A stretch of DNA of 64,000 nucleotides, from the NCBI GenBank assembly GCA_040389065.1, contig JAZKAR010000025.1:45367-109366 (forward strand), in the 5' to 3' direction. The DNA is from JAZKAR01 sp040389065. Its GTDB lineage: Bacteria; Pseudomonadota; Gammaproteobacteria; Burkholderiales; Casimicrobiaceae. Of this stretch, positions 45,752-53,378 are shown piece by piece. Under the pieces are notes generated by a model that saw only the letters and a program-made list of their open reading frames with translations, had not been told where the DNA came from and did not search any database. The first letter of the stretch is position 1. Each line of letters starts with the position of its first letter. A program made the position numbers and the translations under genes.

Positions 45752-46447
45752 TTAAACTTTCCAAACTGCTTGTTTAAGCCCATCAATATATTCTTTATGT
45801 AAAGCAATTTCTTCATCAGAAGCTTGTAAAACTTGCAATCTTAAATCTGTGTAATTAATATTTTTAAGCATACTATTTTCTTCAATTTTTTCTTTAGCAT
45901 TTTCTTGCTGAGCACCTTCAGCAATCAGCGATTGCTGTCCGCGTGTCATAGCGAGAAATACTTCTGCCAATAATTGCGCATCGAGCAAAGCACCATGGAA
46001 ATGTCGGTGACTTGAATTTACACCTAATCGTTCGCATAAAGCATCTAAGCTATTACGCTTACCTGGAAACAGTTGGCGTGCCTCCTTCAATGTATCTCTT
46101 ACCGTACAAACAGCATCTAATGGCGGTTGCTCTATGCGCTTCAATTCATGGTTTATAAACCCCATATCAAAGCTAGCGTTATGAATCAAAAGCTCAGTGT
46201 CTCGACAAAACTCAATAAGATCCTGATAAATTTCCGCAAACTTAGGTTTATCAGCTAAAAAACTTTCTTCAATACCGTGGATTTTTTTAGCGTCCTCATC
46301 AATCGCCCGCTCAGGATTTAAGTAACAATGAAACGTTTTGCCAGTAAGGGTTCTTTCTATGACTTCGACAGCTCCAATTTCAATCAGTCTATGCCCTTGC
46401 TTAGGATCTAAACCGGTTGTTTCTGTATCTAAAACTATATAACGCAT
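45752..46447 (-). CDS. dnaQ: DNA polymerase III epsilon subunit
   Basis: The 3'-5' proofreading exonuclease of the replicative polymerase. The DEDDh motifs are VLDTETTGLD (Asp7, Glu9), IHNASFDMGFI and HFHGALLDAQLLAEV, with the catalytic His. The C-terminal tail (about 185-231) should contain the polymerase-alpha contact. The ATG is preferred to a TTG four codons earlier. The usual neighbour rnhA is absent; a palindromic element lies about 110 bases upstream. Confidence 0.95.
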   Translation of the reverse strand: MRYIVLDTETTGLDPKQGHRLIEIGAVEVIERTLTGKTFHCYLNPERAIDEDAKKIHGIEESFLADKPKFAEIYQDLIEFCRDTELLIHNASFDMGFINHELKRIEQPPLDAVCTVRDTLKEARQLFPGKRNSLDALCERLGVNSSHRHFHGALLDAQLLAEVFLAMTRGQQSLIAEGAQQENAKEKIEENSMLKNINYTDLRLQVLQASDEEIALHKEYIDGLKQAVWKV

Positions 46448-46556
46448 TTTTTTACTCAATTAGGAAATAAAGGTAACCATGCACAGCTTAATCGCTGTTA
46501 CTATAAAAGCACTTGCATCTACTAGCATAAGACCGTACAGTTGTTATTTATAAACA

Positions 46557-46663
46557 TTAGAAGTTACGCAGTTAGATTCTCTCGGCGTGGGACGCCCCGC
46601 GCGTTAGCAACTTGCCGTACTGCGTTGCTATGTCTTGATAGAACCCAACTGCGTAACTTCTAA
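46557..46663 (-). repeat. TTAGAAG-family palindromic element, copy 6 (best preserved ends)
   Basis: TTAGAAGTTACGCAGTT (46557-46573) and AACTGCGTAACTTCTAA (46647-46663) are perfect 17-base inverted ends of a 107-base element. The core has GGCGTGGGACGCCCCGCG and GCAACTTGCCGTACTGCG in the minus orientation. Confidence 0.9.
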
Positions 46664-46822
46664 ACATAATACAAAACTTTTCAATGATATTAGCTAGCAT
46701 CTTGCATACTTTGAAAAAACTGTTTTGTGTCTTACCATTTGGCTTGAATAATAGGCTCAACTCATATGCTTATTTTGGTCTCGAATTTTAAACCAAGATA
46801 AGAAAGATATAGAGTATTTATT

Positions 46823-46851
46823 TTGACATTTGGCATAAGACTCAATTTATT
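46823..46851 (+). promoter_or_regulatory. Candidate sigma-70 promoter of yicC-gmk-spoT
   Basis: A perfect -35 TTGACA (46823-46828) with a weak -10 TTTATT 17 bases later (46846-46851). The start would be near 46858, about 27 bases before the yicC ATG. Confidence 0.4.
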
Positions 46852-46884
46852 CATTTTACACATGTCAAAACAAAGAGCTATTCC

Positions 46885-47766
46885 ATGATTTACAGCATGA
46901 CGGCATATGGCAACAAAAGCTTTCACAACGAATATGGAACGCTTTCCATCGAGGTGCGCAGCGTAAACCACCGCTTTCTTGAATTATCACTGAAGTTATC
47001 CGAAGAATGTAAAGTTTTTGAAACAGAAATCAGGCAACGGCTAACAGCCTCGCTCGCGCGAGGAAAAGTTGAATGTAAAATGCAATGGTCGCCACAAATC
47101 CCCTCAGATATTCACTATCACTTCGATAATGAAAAATTAATTGCTTTATGCGATAGCCTGAAAAAAATTAAGACCCAATGCCCCGAAAGCACATGGCCGT
47201 CTTTAGATGCTTTACTATTATTTCCAGGAATTATTAGCAATCCGGATAATCAGGAAAATACTGCTGCTTTTAAAAATCTTCAGGAATTTATTTTAGAATC
47301 ACTCAACTCTGTTCTGGAAGATGTTGAGATTGTGAGATTAGGAGAAGGCAAAAGAATTGAAATGCTTCTTCTAGATCGCTCGCAAGAATGCTCTCACCTG
47401 GTGCAACAGTTGTTGAGCATCACTGATTCGCTTACTCAACACTATCAAGAGCGTATTAAAGGCCGCCTAAAAGAGTTTGCAACAGAAATTAATGATGAGC
47501 GCTTGCTGCAAGAAGCTACGGTATACGCTTTAAAAGCCGATGTAAAAGAAGAGCTAGATCGCTTAATTATTCATTTGCAAAGTTTGGCAGATATAATTGC
47601 TCAAGGAGGAAGTGTAGGGAAAAAACTTGATTTTTTACTACAAGAACTCAATCGCGAGGCAAACACTCTTGCCTCAAAATCTTCAGATATTGGTATTACT
47701 CAATCTGCATTAAAACTAAAGCTTCTGATTGAGCAAATGCGTGAACAAATTCAAAATCTCGTTTAA
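46885..47766 (+). CDS. yicC: YicC family stress-linked endoribonuclease
   Basis: The 293 residues show the family N terminus MIYSMTAYGNKSFHNEYG, EVRSVNHRFLELSLKL, LARGKVECKMQW, and the C-terminal DUF1732 region LQELNREANTLASKSSDIGI. E. coli YicC has been reported as an endoribonuclease that acts with polynucleotide phosphorylase on small RNA. It is upstream of gmk, the conserved arrangement in many proteobacteria; the gap to gmk is 15 bases. Confidence 0.95.
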   Translation: MIYSMTAYGNKSFHNEYGTLSIEVRSVNHRFLELSLKLSEECKVFETEIRQRLTASLARGKVECKMQWSPQIPSDIHYHFDNEKLIALCDSLKKIKTQCPESTWPSLDALLLFPGIISNPDNQENTAAFKNLQEFILESLNSVLEDVEIVRLGEGKRIEMLLLDRSQECSHLVQQLLSITDSLTQHYQERIKGRLKEFATEINDERLLQEATVYALKADVKEELDRLIIHLQSLADIIAQGGSVGKKLDFLLQELNREANTLASKSSDIGITQSALKLKLLIEQMREQIQNLV

Positions 47767-47781
47767 AAGGAGTTGTAATTC

Positions 47782-48426
47782 ATGAGTGGGCAGGTCTTTA
47801 TTATCAGTGCCCCTTCAGGTGCCGGAAAAACTAGTCTGGTTCATGCGGTTTTAGAACACATTCCTACCCTCAAGGTGTCTGTTTCCTATACAACTCGCGC
47901 ACCTCGGCCCGGCGAAGAAGAAGGCATTGCCTACCATTTTGTCAGCGTTGATCATTTCCATCAAATGCGTGAACATGGCGATTTTATTGAGTGTGCTGAA
48001 GTACATGGCAATTTTTATGGTACATCGCATCGCTGGATTAAAGAGCAACTTGCACTCGGTAATGACATTATTTTAGAAATAGATTGGCAAGGGGCTGAGC
48101 AGGTTATGCGCTTATTACCTGACTCTTCTACGCGTATTTTTATTCTCCCTCCTTCATTTGAAGTGCTCAGAGAGCGCCTCACGCTAAGGGGCCAGGATCA
48201 TTCTGATATTATTAATCGACGATTACGAGCAGCTTATGAAGAAGTTTTGCATGCGCCTAACTTTGATTACCTTGTCATTAATGAACATTTTGAGGAAGCC
48301 TTGCAAAATTTGATTGCAATTTTACGCGCTACCCGACTCAAAACAACACATGTTTTAAACACCAAACATGAAATGTTGAATGCGCTTCAGTATTCATTAA
48401 AAAACAGTCATGATCTATACAACTGA
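47782..48426 (+). CDS. gmk: Guanylate kinase
   Basis: Phosphorylates GMP to GDP with ATP. P-loop ISAPSGAGKTSL (about 8-19), GMP-binding SVSYTTRAPRPGEEEG, DFIECAEVHGNFYGTS and the LID region with RLTLRGQDHSDIINRRL. A strong AAAGGAG precedes the ATG. The 214 residues are normal. Its 3' end overlaps spoT by 17 bases; rpoZ, often between gmk and spoT, is missing here. Confidence 0.97.
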   Translation: MSGQVFIISAPSGAGKTSLVHAVLEHIPTLKVSVSYTTRAPRPGEEEGIAYHFVSVDHFHQMREHGDFIECAEVHGNFYGTSHRWIKEQLALGNDIILEIDWQGAEQVMRLLPDSSTRIFILPPSFEVLRERLTLRGQDHSDIINRRLRAAYEEVLHAPNFDYLVINEHFEEALQNLIAILRATRLKTTHVLNTKHEMLNALQYSLKNSHDLYN

Positions 48427-50377
48427 TTCATTACATGACTACATCGCTAGCTTCACTCATTACTTAACTGCTGAAGAGCAGGCCAGTGTGGTGCGTGCGT
48501 TTCATCTTGCTGAGCGCGCACATCGAGGGCAGAATCGCCATAGCGGTGAACCCTATATTACGCACCCTGTTGCAGTAGCAGCGATTTTGGCAGATTTACG
48601 TCTAGATGCTGATGCCTTATCTGCTGCATTGCTTCACGATGTGATTGAGGACACAAAAATTCCTCGTGAAGAAATTAAAATGCTAACCAGTATTACTGTG
48701 TTACATCTTGTTGATGCTGTATCAAAACTAGATCACCTTGGTTTTGCTAGTAAAGAAGATGCCCAGGCAGAAAATTTCAGACGTATGCTATTAGCTATGA
48801 CTCAAGATATAAGGGTTATGCTTATAAAACTAGCAGATCGCTTACATAATATGAGAACGCTAGGGTCTTTAAAAGTTCATAAAAAACGTAGAATTGCTCA
48901 GGAAACACTTGACATTTATGTGCCTATCGCACGTCGGTTAGGTTTAAACCGTGTTTATAACGAGCTACACGATTTAGCATTTCAAGCCATTCACCCTAAA
49001 CGCTACGAAGTGCTACAAAAAGCGCTTAAAGCTATTTCAGGAGGCAGCCGGGCATTACGTATTGAAGCCTTGCTTTCTGATCTCGAAGCCTACTTACGAG
49101 CCAATGGTGTCAGCGCTAGCGTAAGTGGTCAACCTAAATCTCTTTATGGAATTTATCAGAAAATGCGCTCTCAGCATATGCGCTTTGAGCAAGTAAATGA
49201 GCTATTTGGCTGTCGAATTATCGTCAATGATACGATTAGCTGCTACACAGCGATGGGCCTTATCCATCAGCGTTATAAACCAATTCCAGGAAAAATTAAA
49301 GACTATATTGCCATTTCTAAGCTTAATGGCTACCAATCTTTGCACACTACTGTGTTTGGGCCGTTTCAAGCGCCTTTAGAAATACAAATCCGCACTGAAA
49401 AAATGCATCACATTGCAGAAACAGGCTTAGCAGCGCATTGGCGTTATAAACATGAAAATAATGATAGCAGTAGCTTACTAGCTGCTCAGCAAGCAGCAAG
49501 ACATTGGTTAAGGCAACTGTTAGAAATACAATCTAAAACAGACTCTTCTAAAGAATTTCTTTCGCATGTAAAAAAAGATTTATTTCCCTCCGAAGTGTAT
49601 GTATTTACTCCTCAAGGCGATACTATAGCCTTACCTAGAGGAGCTTCTGCTCTTGATTTTGCCTATGCGGTTCATACGGAGATTGGTCACCATTGCCATC
49701 GAATAAAAATCAATCAGCAATATAAACCTCTCAAAACATTACTTAAAAATGGTGATCGGGTTGAGGTTATTACATCTAAAACTGCAATTCCTCACTCTAT
49801 ATGGCTTAACTGGGTAACTACCGGGAGAGCGCGTTCCTCTATTCGACATTTTTTAAATCGATACCCTGATATTTCTGAAAAACAACTCAGAGCCAACCTT
49901 CTTGTAGGAGAAGCAAAGTATCTCATACTAGAAGGAAAACTCATTGAATCTGCACATTGGGCACGATGTTGCTCTCCTATTTATGGGGATGCCATAACAG
50001 GAGGTATCAATGATCGTTCTGGCGATAGTTTGATTATTCACCGTACTCATTGCCTTCAACTTAAACAAAAAATCAAGGAAGGCTCTCTTATTCCTATTCC
50101 GCTAGAGTGGTCAAAAGATCATCACAAGGAAAAATTTTATAATTGCCGTATAGAATTATGGACAGATAATGAGCCAGATAAACTTGCAAAAATCATACAT
50201 GCCATTGCGCATTTAAATATTTCTATTATTGATATTAATCTTCATGCATTTGAAAATAAAGCTTCGATACATATTTTCATTACGGTAAGTCTTCCTAACC
50301 GTTCTTATCTAGCTAGATTATTCAAACAGCTAAGAAACACCCACGTCGTGCATCATTTACAACGCACCCTTACTTAA
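48410..50377 (+). CDS. spoT: Bifunctional (p)ppGpp synthetase/hydrolase
   Basis: Controls stringent-response alarmone levels. The N-terminal HD hydrolase domain is intact (HSGEPYITHPVAV, LLHDVIEDT with His-Asp at 76-77). The synthetase domain has GQPKSLYGIYQKM, IPGKIKDYIAI, NGYQSLHTTVFGP and AETGLAAHWRYK. TGS (VYVFTPQGDTIALP) and a C-terminal ACT domain follow. At 655 residues it is about 50 shorter than E. coli SpoT. Start overlaps gmk, so translation is coupled. No separate RelA is in the window. Confidence 0.95.
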   Translation: MIYTTDSLHDYIASFTHYLTAEEQASVVRAFHLAERAHRGQNRHSGEPYITHPVAVAAILADLRLDADALSAALLHDVIEDTKIPREEIKMLTSITVLHLVDAVSKLDHLGFASKEDAQAENFRRMLLAMTQDIRVMLIKLADRLHNMRTLGSLKVHKKRRIAQETLDIYVPIARRLGLNRVYNELHDLAFQAIHPKRYEVLQKALKAISGGSRALRIEALLSDLEAYLRANGVSASVSGQPKSLYGIYQKMRSQHMRFEQVNELFGCRIIVNDTISCYTAMGLIHQRYKPIPGKIKDYIAISKLNGYQSLHTTVFGPFQAPLEIQIRTEKMHHIAETGLAAHWRYKHENNDSSSLLAAQQAARHWLRQLLEIQSKTDSSKEFLSHVKKDLFPSEVYVFTPQGDTIALPRGASALDFAYAVHTEIGHHCHRIKINQQYKPLKTLLKNGDRVEVITSKTAIPHSIWLNWVTTGRARSSIRHFLNRYPDISEKQLRANLLVGEAKYLILEGKLIESAHWARCCSPIYGDAITGGINDRSGDSLIIHRTHCLQLKQKIKEGSLIPIPLEWSKDHHKEKFYNCRIELWTDNEPDKLAKIIHAIAHLNISIIDINLHAFENKASIHIFITVSLPNRSYLARLFKQLRNTHVVHHLQRTLT

Positions 50378-50590
50378 TTTATTTTATACATTACCGTTTA
50401 TCTGTATTGCTTCTAAATTAGAGTTTTTTGACAAGTATTATTTTATTGAACACAATCAATAAGTAGAAATAAAAACATCAATTCCTTTATCAATAAGTTC
50501 AAGTCTACATCTTTTAGTTAAAAACTTATTTTGACATCATCAATCAACACTAAACAGACATAAAACAGCACAGGTAGTTTTTGCACTTGG

Positions 50591-50596
50591 TATAAC
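50591..50596 (+). promoter_or_regulatory. Candidate extended -10 promoter of the Cys-rich gene
   Basis: TGGTATAAC forms an extended -10, 30 bases upstream of the ATG at 50626; the -35 region is weak. It would give a short leader with GGGAG as ribosome site. Confidence 0.35.
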
Positions 50597-50625
50597 CTGC
50601 CTAATATGTTAGCTTGGGAGTAGCT

Positions 50626-50784
50626 ATGAATAAAACTCGTTATAAACGCGCCGATAGCAAAAAGTTATTCCGTGGAGGTCGTTGCGCGTATTGTGCCTGT
50701 GGCTGCGGTTCTTGTAGCGCGGGAAGACATTGCAGAAACTCTTTTAATGGATGTATGATCCCTACTTATATTGATAAATTATAA
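50626..50784 (+). CDS. Cysteine-rich mini-protein
   Basis: Fifty-two residues, basic at the N terminus (MNKTRYKRADSKKLFRGG) with a dense Cys cluster CAYCACGCGSCSAGRHC and one more Cys at 43. The seven Cys (20, 23, 25, 27, 30, 36, 43) are spaced as in small metal- or cluster-binding peptides, and could also form disulphides. There is no signal peptide. GGGAG lies before the ATG and a palindrome overlaps the stop. No family was recognised. A short TTAGAAG-type element lies just downstream. Confidence 0.7.
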   Translation: MNKTRYKRADSKKLFRGGRCAYCACGCGSCSAGRHCRNSFNGCMIPTYIDKL

Positions 50785-50792
50785 TTTATCAA
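50771..50792 (+). terminator. Palindrome overlapping the stop of the Cys-rich gene
   Basis: TTGATAAATTA immediately followed by TAATTTATCAA, a perfect 22-base palindrome spanning the last codons and stop. A/T-only pairing makes it a weak hairpin. Confidence 0.4.
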
Positions 50793-50821
50793 AGGATTGT
50801 AATTTTTGATTAAATTAATTA

Positions 50822-50885
50822 ATCCTTACGCAGTTGAGTACACTCAAGATACAGAAACTTAAGAGTGGCTAACTGTATAACTTCT
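50822..50885 (+). repeat. TTAGAAG-family element, copy 7 (short, about 64 bp)
   Basis: Keeps TTACGCAGTTGAG at the left and CTAACTGTATAACTTCT at the right, with most of the core deleted. It lies 55 bases before the CorC-type gene. Confidence 0.65.
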
Positions 50886-50939
50886 GTTGACTTTATTAAA
50901 TTCAAAACACTTTTGTGACTTCAAAAGGTATTAATAGGC

Positions 50940-52295
50940 ATGGAGAATTTCGTCTTTCAAACTGTACTTTCAGGATGGAATAAATTTTATGCCTTTTTAA
51001 CTGCGCTAAACCTTAATACGATTTCAATTTATACTTTCTTTATTATTGTAGCCATTCTTACTCTTATTTCAAGTTTCTTTTCAATGGCTGAAACAGCTCT
51101 CATAGCATTAAATCGCTACCAACTAAAACAACGTGCTACAGCGGGCTATAGAGATGCAAAATTAACAGAAATTTTGTTATCTAAACATAATAACCTGCCT
51201 GGAATATTAGTATTAATCAACAACTTCATTACAGCAGCATGCACTGCTCTTATTATTATTATTTCTTTACGGTTAATAAATCATAACATTTTAGCTATTA
51301 GTGTAGGAGTCATTGTTAGCACATTATCAACCATAATATTTTCTGAACTAATACCAAAAGCCCTTGGTTTAATTTACTCTGACGTTATTGGCAGAAAAAG
51401 CAGCTTTATACTATTGCCTTTATTAAAACTCTTAACTCCTTTTGTAGATGGCTTGGAGGTTATTGTAAAAAAATCTTTAAGTCTTCTAAAAAACAAAAAT
51501 AAATCAACACCTGATAATATTTCTTCACTCACACCAGAAGAAATTAAGTCATTCCTTTTGAATCAAGGCCGTTATTTATATAGTCGTCATCGCAGTATCT
51601 TGTTTAAATTATTTTCTTTAGATCAAATGACTATCGAAGATGTAATGATTCCCAGAGCGCAAATTGAGTCACTCAATCTGAACTTACCTATTGAAGACAT
51701 TCGCGCTCAATTACTCACTAGCCATCACACGCGTTTACCTGTTTATAAAGACGATTTTGATAATATTATTGGATTACTGCATATTAAACATTGCTTAAAA
51801 ATAGGTGAGTCTAGCAATTTTAATGCTGACGATATTTTACCTTTACTTAAAACTCCCTACTTTGTTCCTTGCACGACTCCTATTCTAATTCAAATACAAA
51901 ATTTTCAATCACATCAACAAAGAATGGCTTTAGTTGTTGATGAATATGGTCAGCTAATGGGTTTAATTACACTCGATGATATTTTAGAGGAATTGATTGG
52001 CGAGTTTACGACTTCACCGAATAATGTTCGGGAGCGCTTTCAATCAGATGCAGATGGAAGTATATTGCTTGAAGGAAGCTTGCCGTTACGACTTATAAAC
52101 AGCCGATTAGGTATTCATCTTCCTATTCAAACAGCTAAAACATTAAATGGCTTAATTTTAGAATATTTAGAAACAATTCCCGAAGGCAATATATCTTGCA
52201 AAATTGAAGGTTATATTATTGAAATCGTTCATATTCAAGAAAAATCTATTCGACTTGCTAAAATTCATATCAATAAAATGCAACAGGAAAAATGA
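50940..52295 (+). CDS. CorC/HlyC-type transporter (CNNM, CBS pair, C-terminal CorC_HlyC)
   Basis: The 451 residues begin with a CNNM/DUF21 membrane domain (three to four helices in 20-165, SSFFSMAETALIALNRYQLK), then a CBS pair (about 215-340, IEDVMIPRAQIESLNL and HHTRLPVYKDDFDNIIGLLH) with VVDEYGQLMGLITLDDILEELIGE and a C-terminal CorC_HlyC domain (about 350-445). Members are linked to magnesium, cobalt or sodium handling. The EamA gene overlaps its stop by four bases, so the two are an operon. Confidence 0.9.
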   Translation: MENFVFQTVLSGWNKFYAFLTALNLNTISIYTFFIIVAILTLISSFFSMAETALIALNRYQLKQRATAGYRDAKLTEILLSKHNNLPGILVLINNFITAACTALIIIISLRLINHNILAISVGVIVSTLSTIIFSELIPKALGLIYSDVIGRKSSFILLPLLKLLTPFVDGLEVIVKKSLSLLKNKNKSTPDNISSLTPEEIKSFLLNQGRYLYSRHRSILFKLFSLDQMTIEDVMIPRAQIESLNLNLPIEDIRAQLLTSHHTRLPVYKDDFDNIIGLLHIKHCLKIGESSNFNADDILPLLKTPYFVPCTTPILIQIQNFQSHQQRMALVVDEYGQLMGLITLDDILEELIGEFTTSPNNVRERFQSDADGSILLEGSLPLRLINSRLGIHLPIQTAKTLNGLILEYLETIPEGNISCKIEGYIIEIVHIQEKSIRLAKIHINKMQQEK

Positions 52296-53182
52296 AAAAA
52301 ATTAATGATTTTAACAAAGCCATCATTCAACAAATATTTGTTGCGACAATATGGGGGGGAGGATGGGTTGCTGCTCATTTTGTTACACATGAAATTCCTG
52401 CATTTACTGCTGCTGGATGGCAAATTATTATTGTTATAATTTCACTAGGCTTTTTAGTACTAAAACAACATAAATGTTTACCTAAAATCTCACAAAAAAA
52501 TTTAACTCTTATTTCTGCCATGGGAATAATAGGAATATTTGGCTACAATATATGTTTTTTTTACGGGCTAAAATATGTTTTGCCCGGACGCGCGGCGTTA
52601 GTTGTAGCATTAACCCCTGCTTTAGTTGCTATCGCCTCCTCTCTATTTACGAGAACGCTACCAACCGGAAAAATGATTACTGGAGTACTTATCGGAATAA
52701 TAGGGTGCTTAATTGTAATCGCTAAAGGCAACCCTTTAACATTGCTAGAAGGAGGAATAGGTTTAGGAGAATGTATTATTTTAAGTTGCGCATTAGCCTG
52801 GACAATTTATACATTGATAGGAAAATGTGTTGATAACACCGTATCACCTTTAGTCACTTCTTTTTATGCATCTTCAATTGGTGGCATACTACTCTGGATA
52901 GTGGGTCTGTTTGAAGGGTCTCTACTGATCCTCCCTAATTTCTCTATTAAATTATATAGTTGTTTATTATATCTTGGCGTATTAGCCAGTGGACTTTGTT
53001 ATGTGTGGTATGCAAATGGAATAAAAGTTTTAGGTACCACTCGTACTGCTGCATTTAGTAACTTTGTACCCGTTAGCGCAGTTTTATTAAGTTCATTTAT
53101 TTTGCAAGAAAAAATAATTTTAACGACTTTATTTGGAGGAGTACTTATTTTAATAGGTGTAATATTAACTAATCTTGATTAA
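52292..53182 (+). CDS. EamA/RhaT family (DMT) transporter
   Basis: Ten hydrophobic helices in 296 residues, arranged as two five-helix EamA repeats (about 12-140 and 155-294). Typical segments are ATIWGGGWVAAHFVTH, YGLKYVLPGRAALVVALTPALVAI and FSNFVPVSAVLLSSFILQE. The substrate of such exporters (amino acids, metabolites) cannot be inferred. It starts ATGA inside the CorC-type stop. Confidence 0.88.
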   Translation: MKKINDFNKAIIQQIFVATIWGGGWVAAHFVTHEIPAFTAAGWQIIIVIISLGFLVLKQHKCLPKISQKNLTLISAMGIIGIFGYNICFFYGLKYVLPGRAALVVALTPALVAIASSLFTRTLPTGKMITGVLIGIIGCLIVIAKGNPLTLLEGGIGLGECIILSCALAWTIYTLIGKCVDNTVSPLVTSFYASSIGGILLWIVGLFEGSLLILPNFSIKLYSCLLYLGVLASGLCYVWYANGIKVLGTTRTAAFSNFVPVSAVLLSSFILQEKIILTTLFGGVLILIGVILTNLD

Positions 53183-53226
53183 ACATGCTTATTTTTAATG
53201 TTTAATTCTATAATTATTTAATATAC

Positions 53227-53335
53227 TTAGAAGTTACGCAGTTAAACTCTATCAAGGCCTGGTAGCGCAGACAGTACATAGACTACGGCAAGTTGCCATA
53301 ACACCGAGAGAGTGCAACTGCGTAACTACTTCTAA
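53227..53335 (+). repeat. TTAGAAG-family palindromic element, copy 8
   Basis: TTAGAAGTTACGCAGTTAAA at the left and CAACTGCGTAACTACTTCTAA at the right (one short insertion). The core is GCGCAGACAGTACATAG and TACGGCAAGTTGCCATAACA in the plus orientation, clearly the same core as the elements at 4.3-4.6 kb. It separates convergent EamA and GGDEF-EAL genes. Confidence 0.88.
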
Positions 53336-53378
53336 TAGCAAGAACATAAAAAATACAATTAGTAATATCTATAATAGA

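Larger units (their letters stand above)
46448..46884. other. Intergenic region between divergent dnaQ and yicC
   Basis: Contains a complete TTAGAAG-family element (46557-46663) and a candidate yicC promoter (46823-46851). The rest is AT-rich. Confidence 0.55.
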
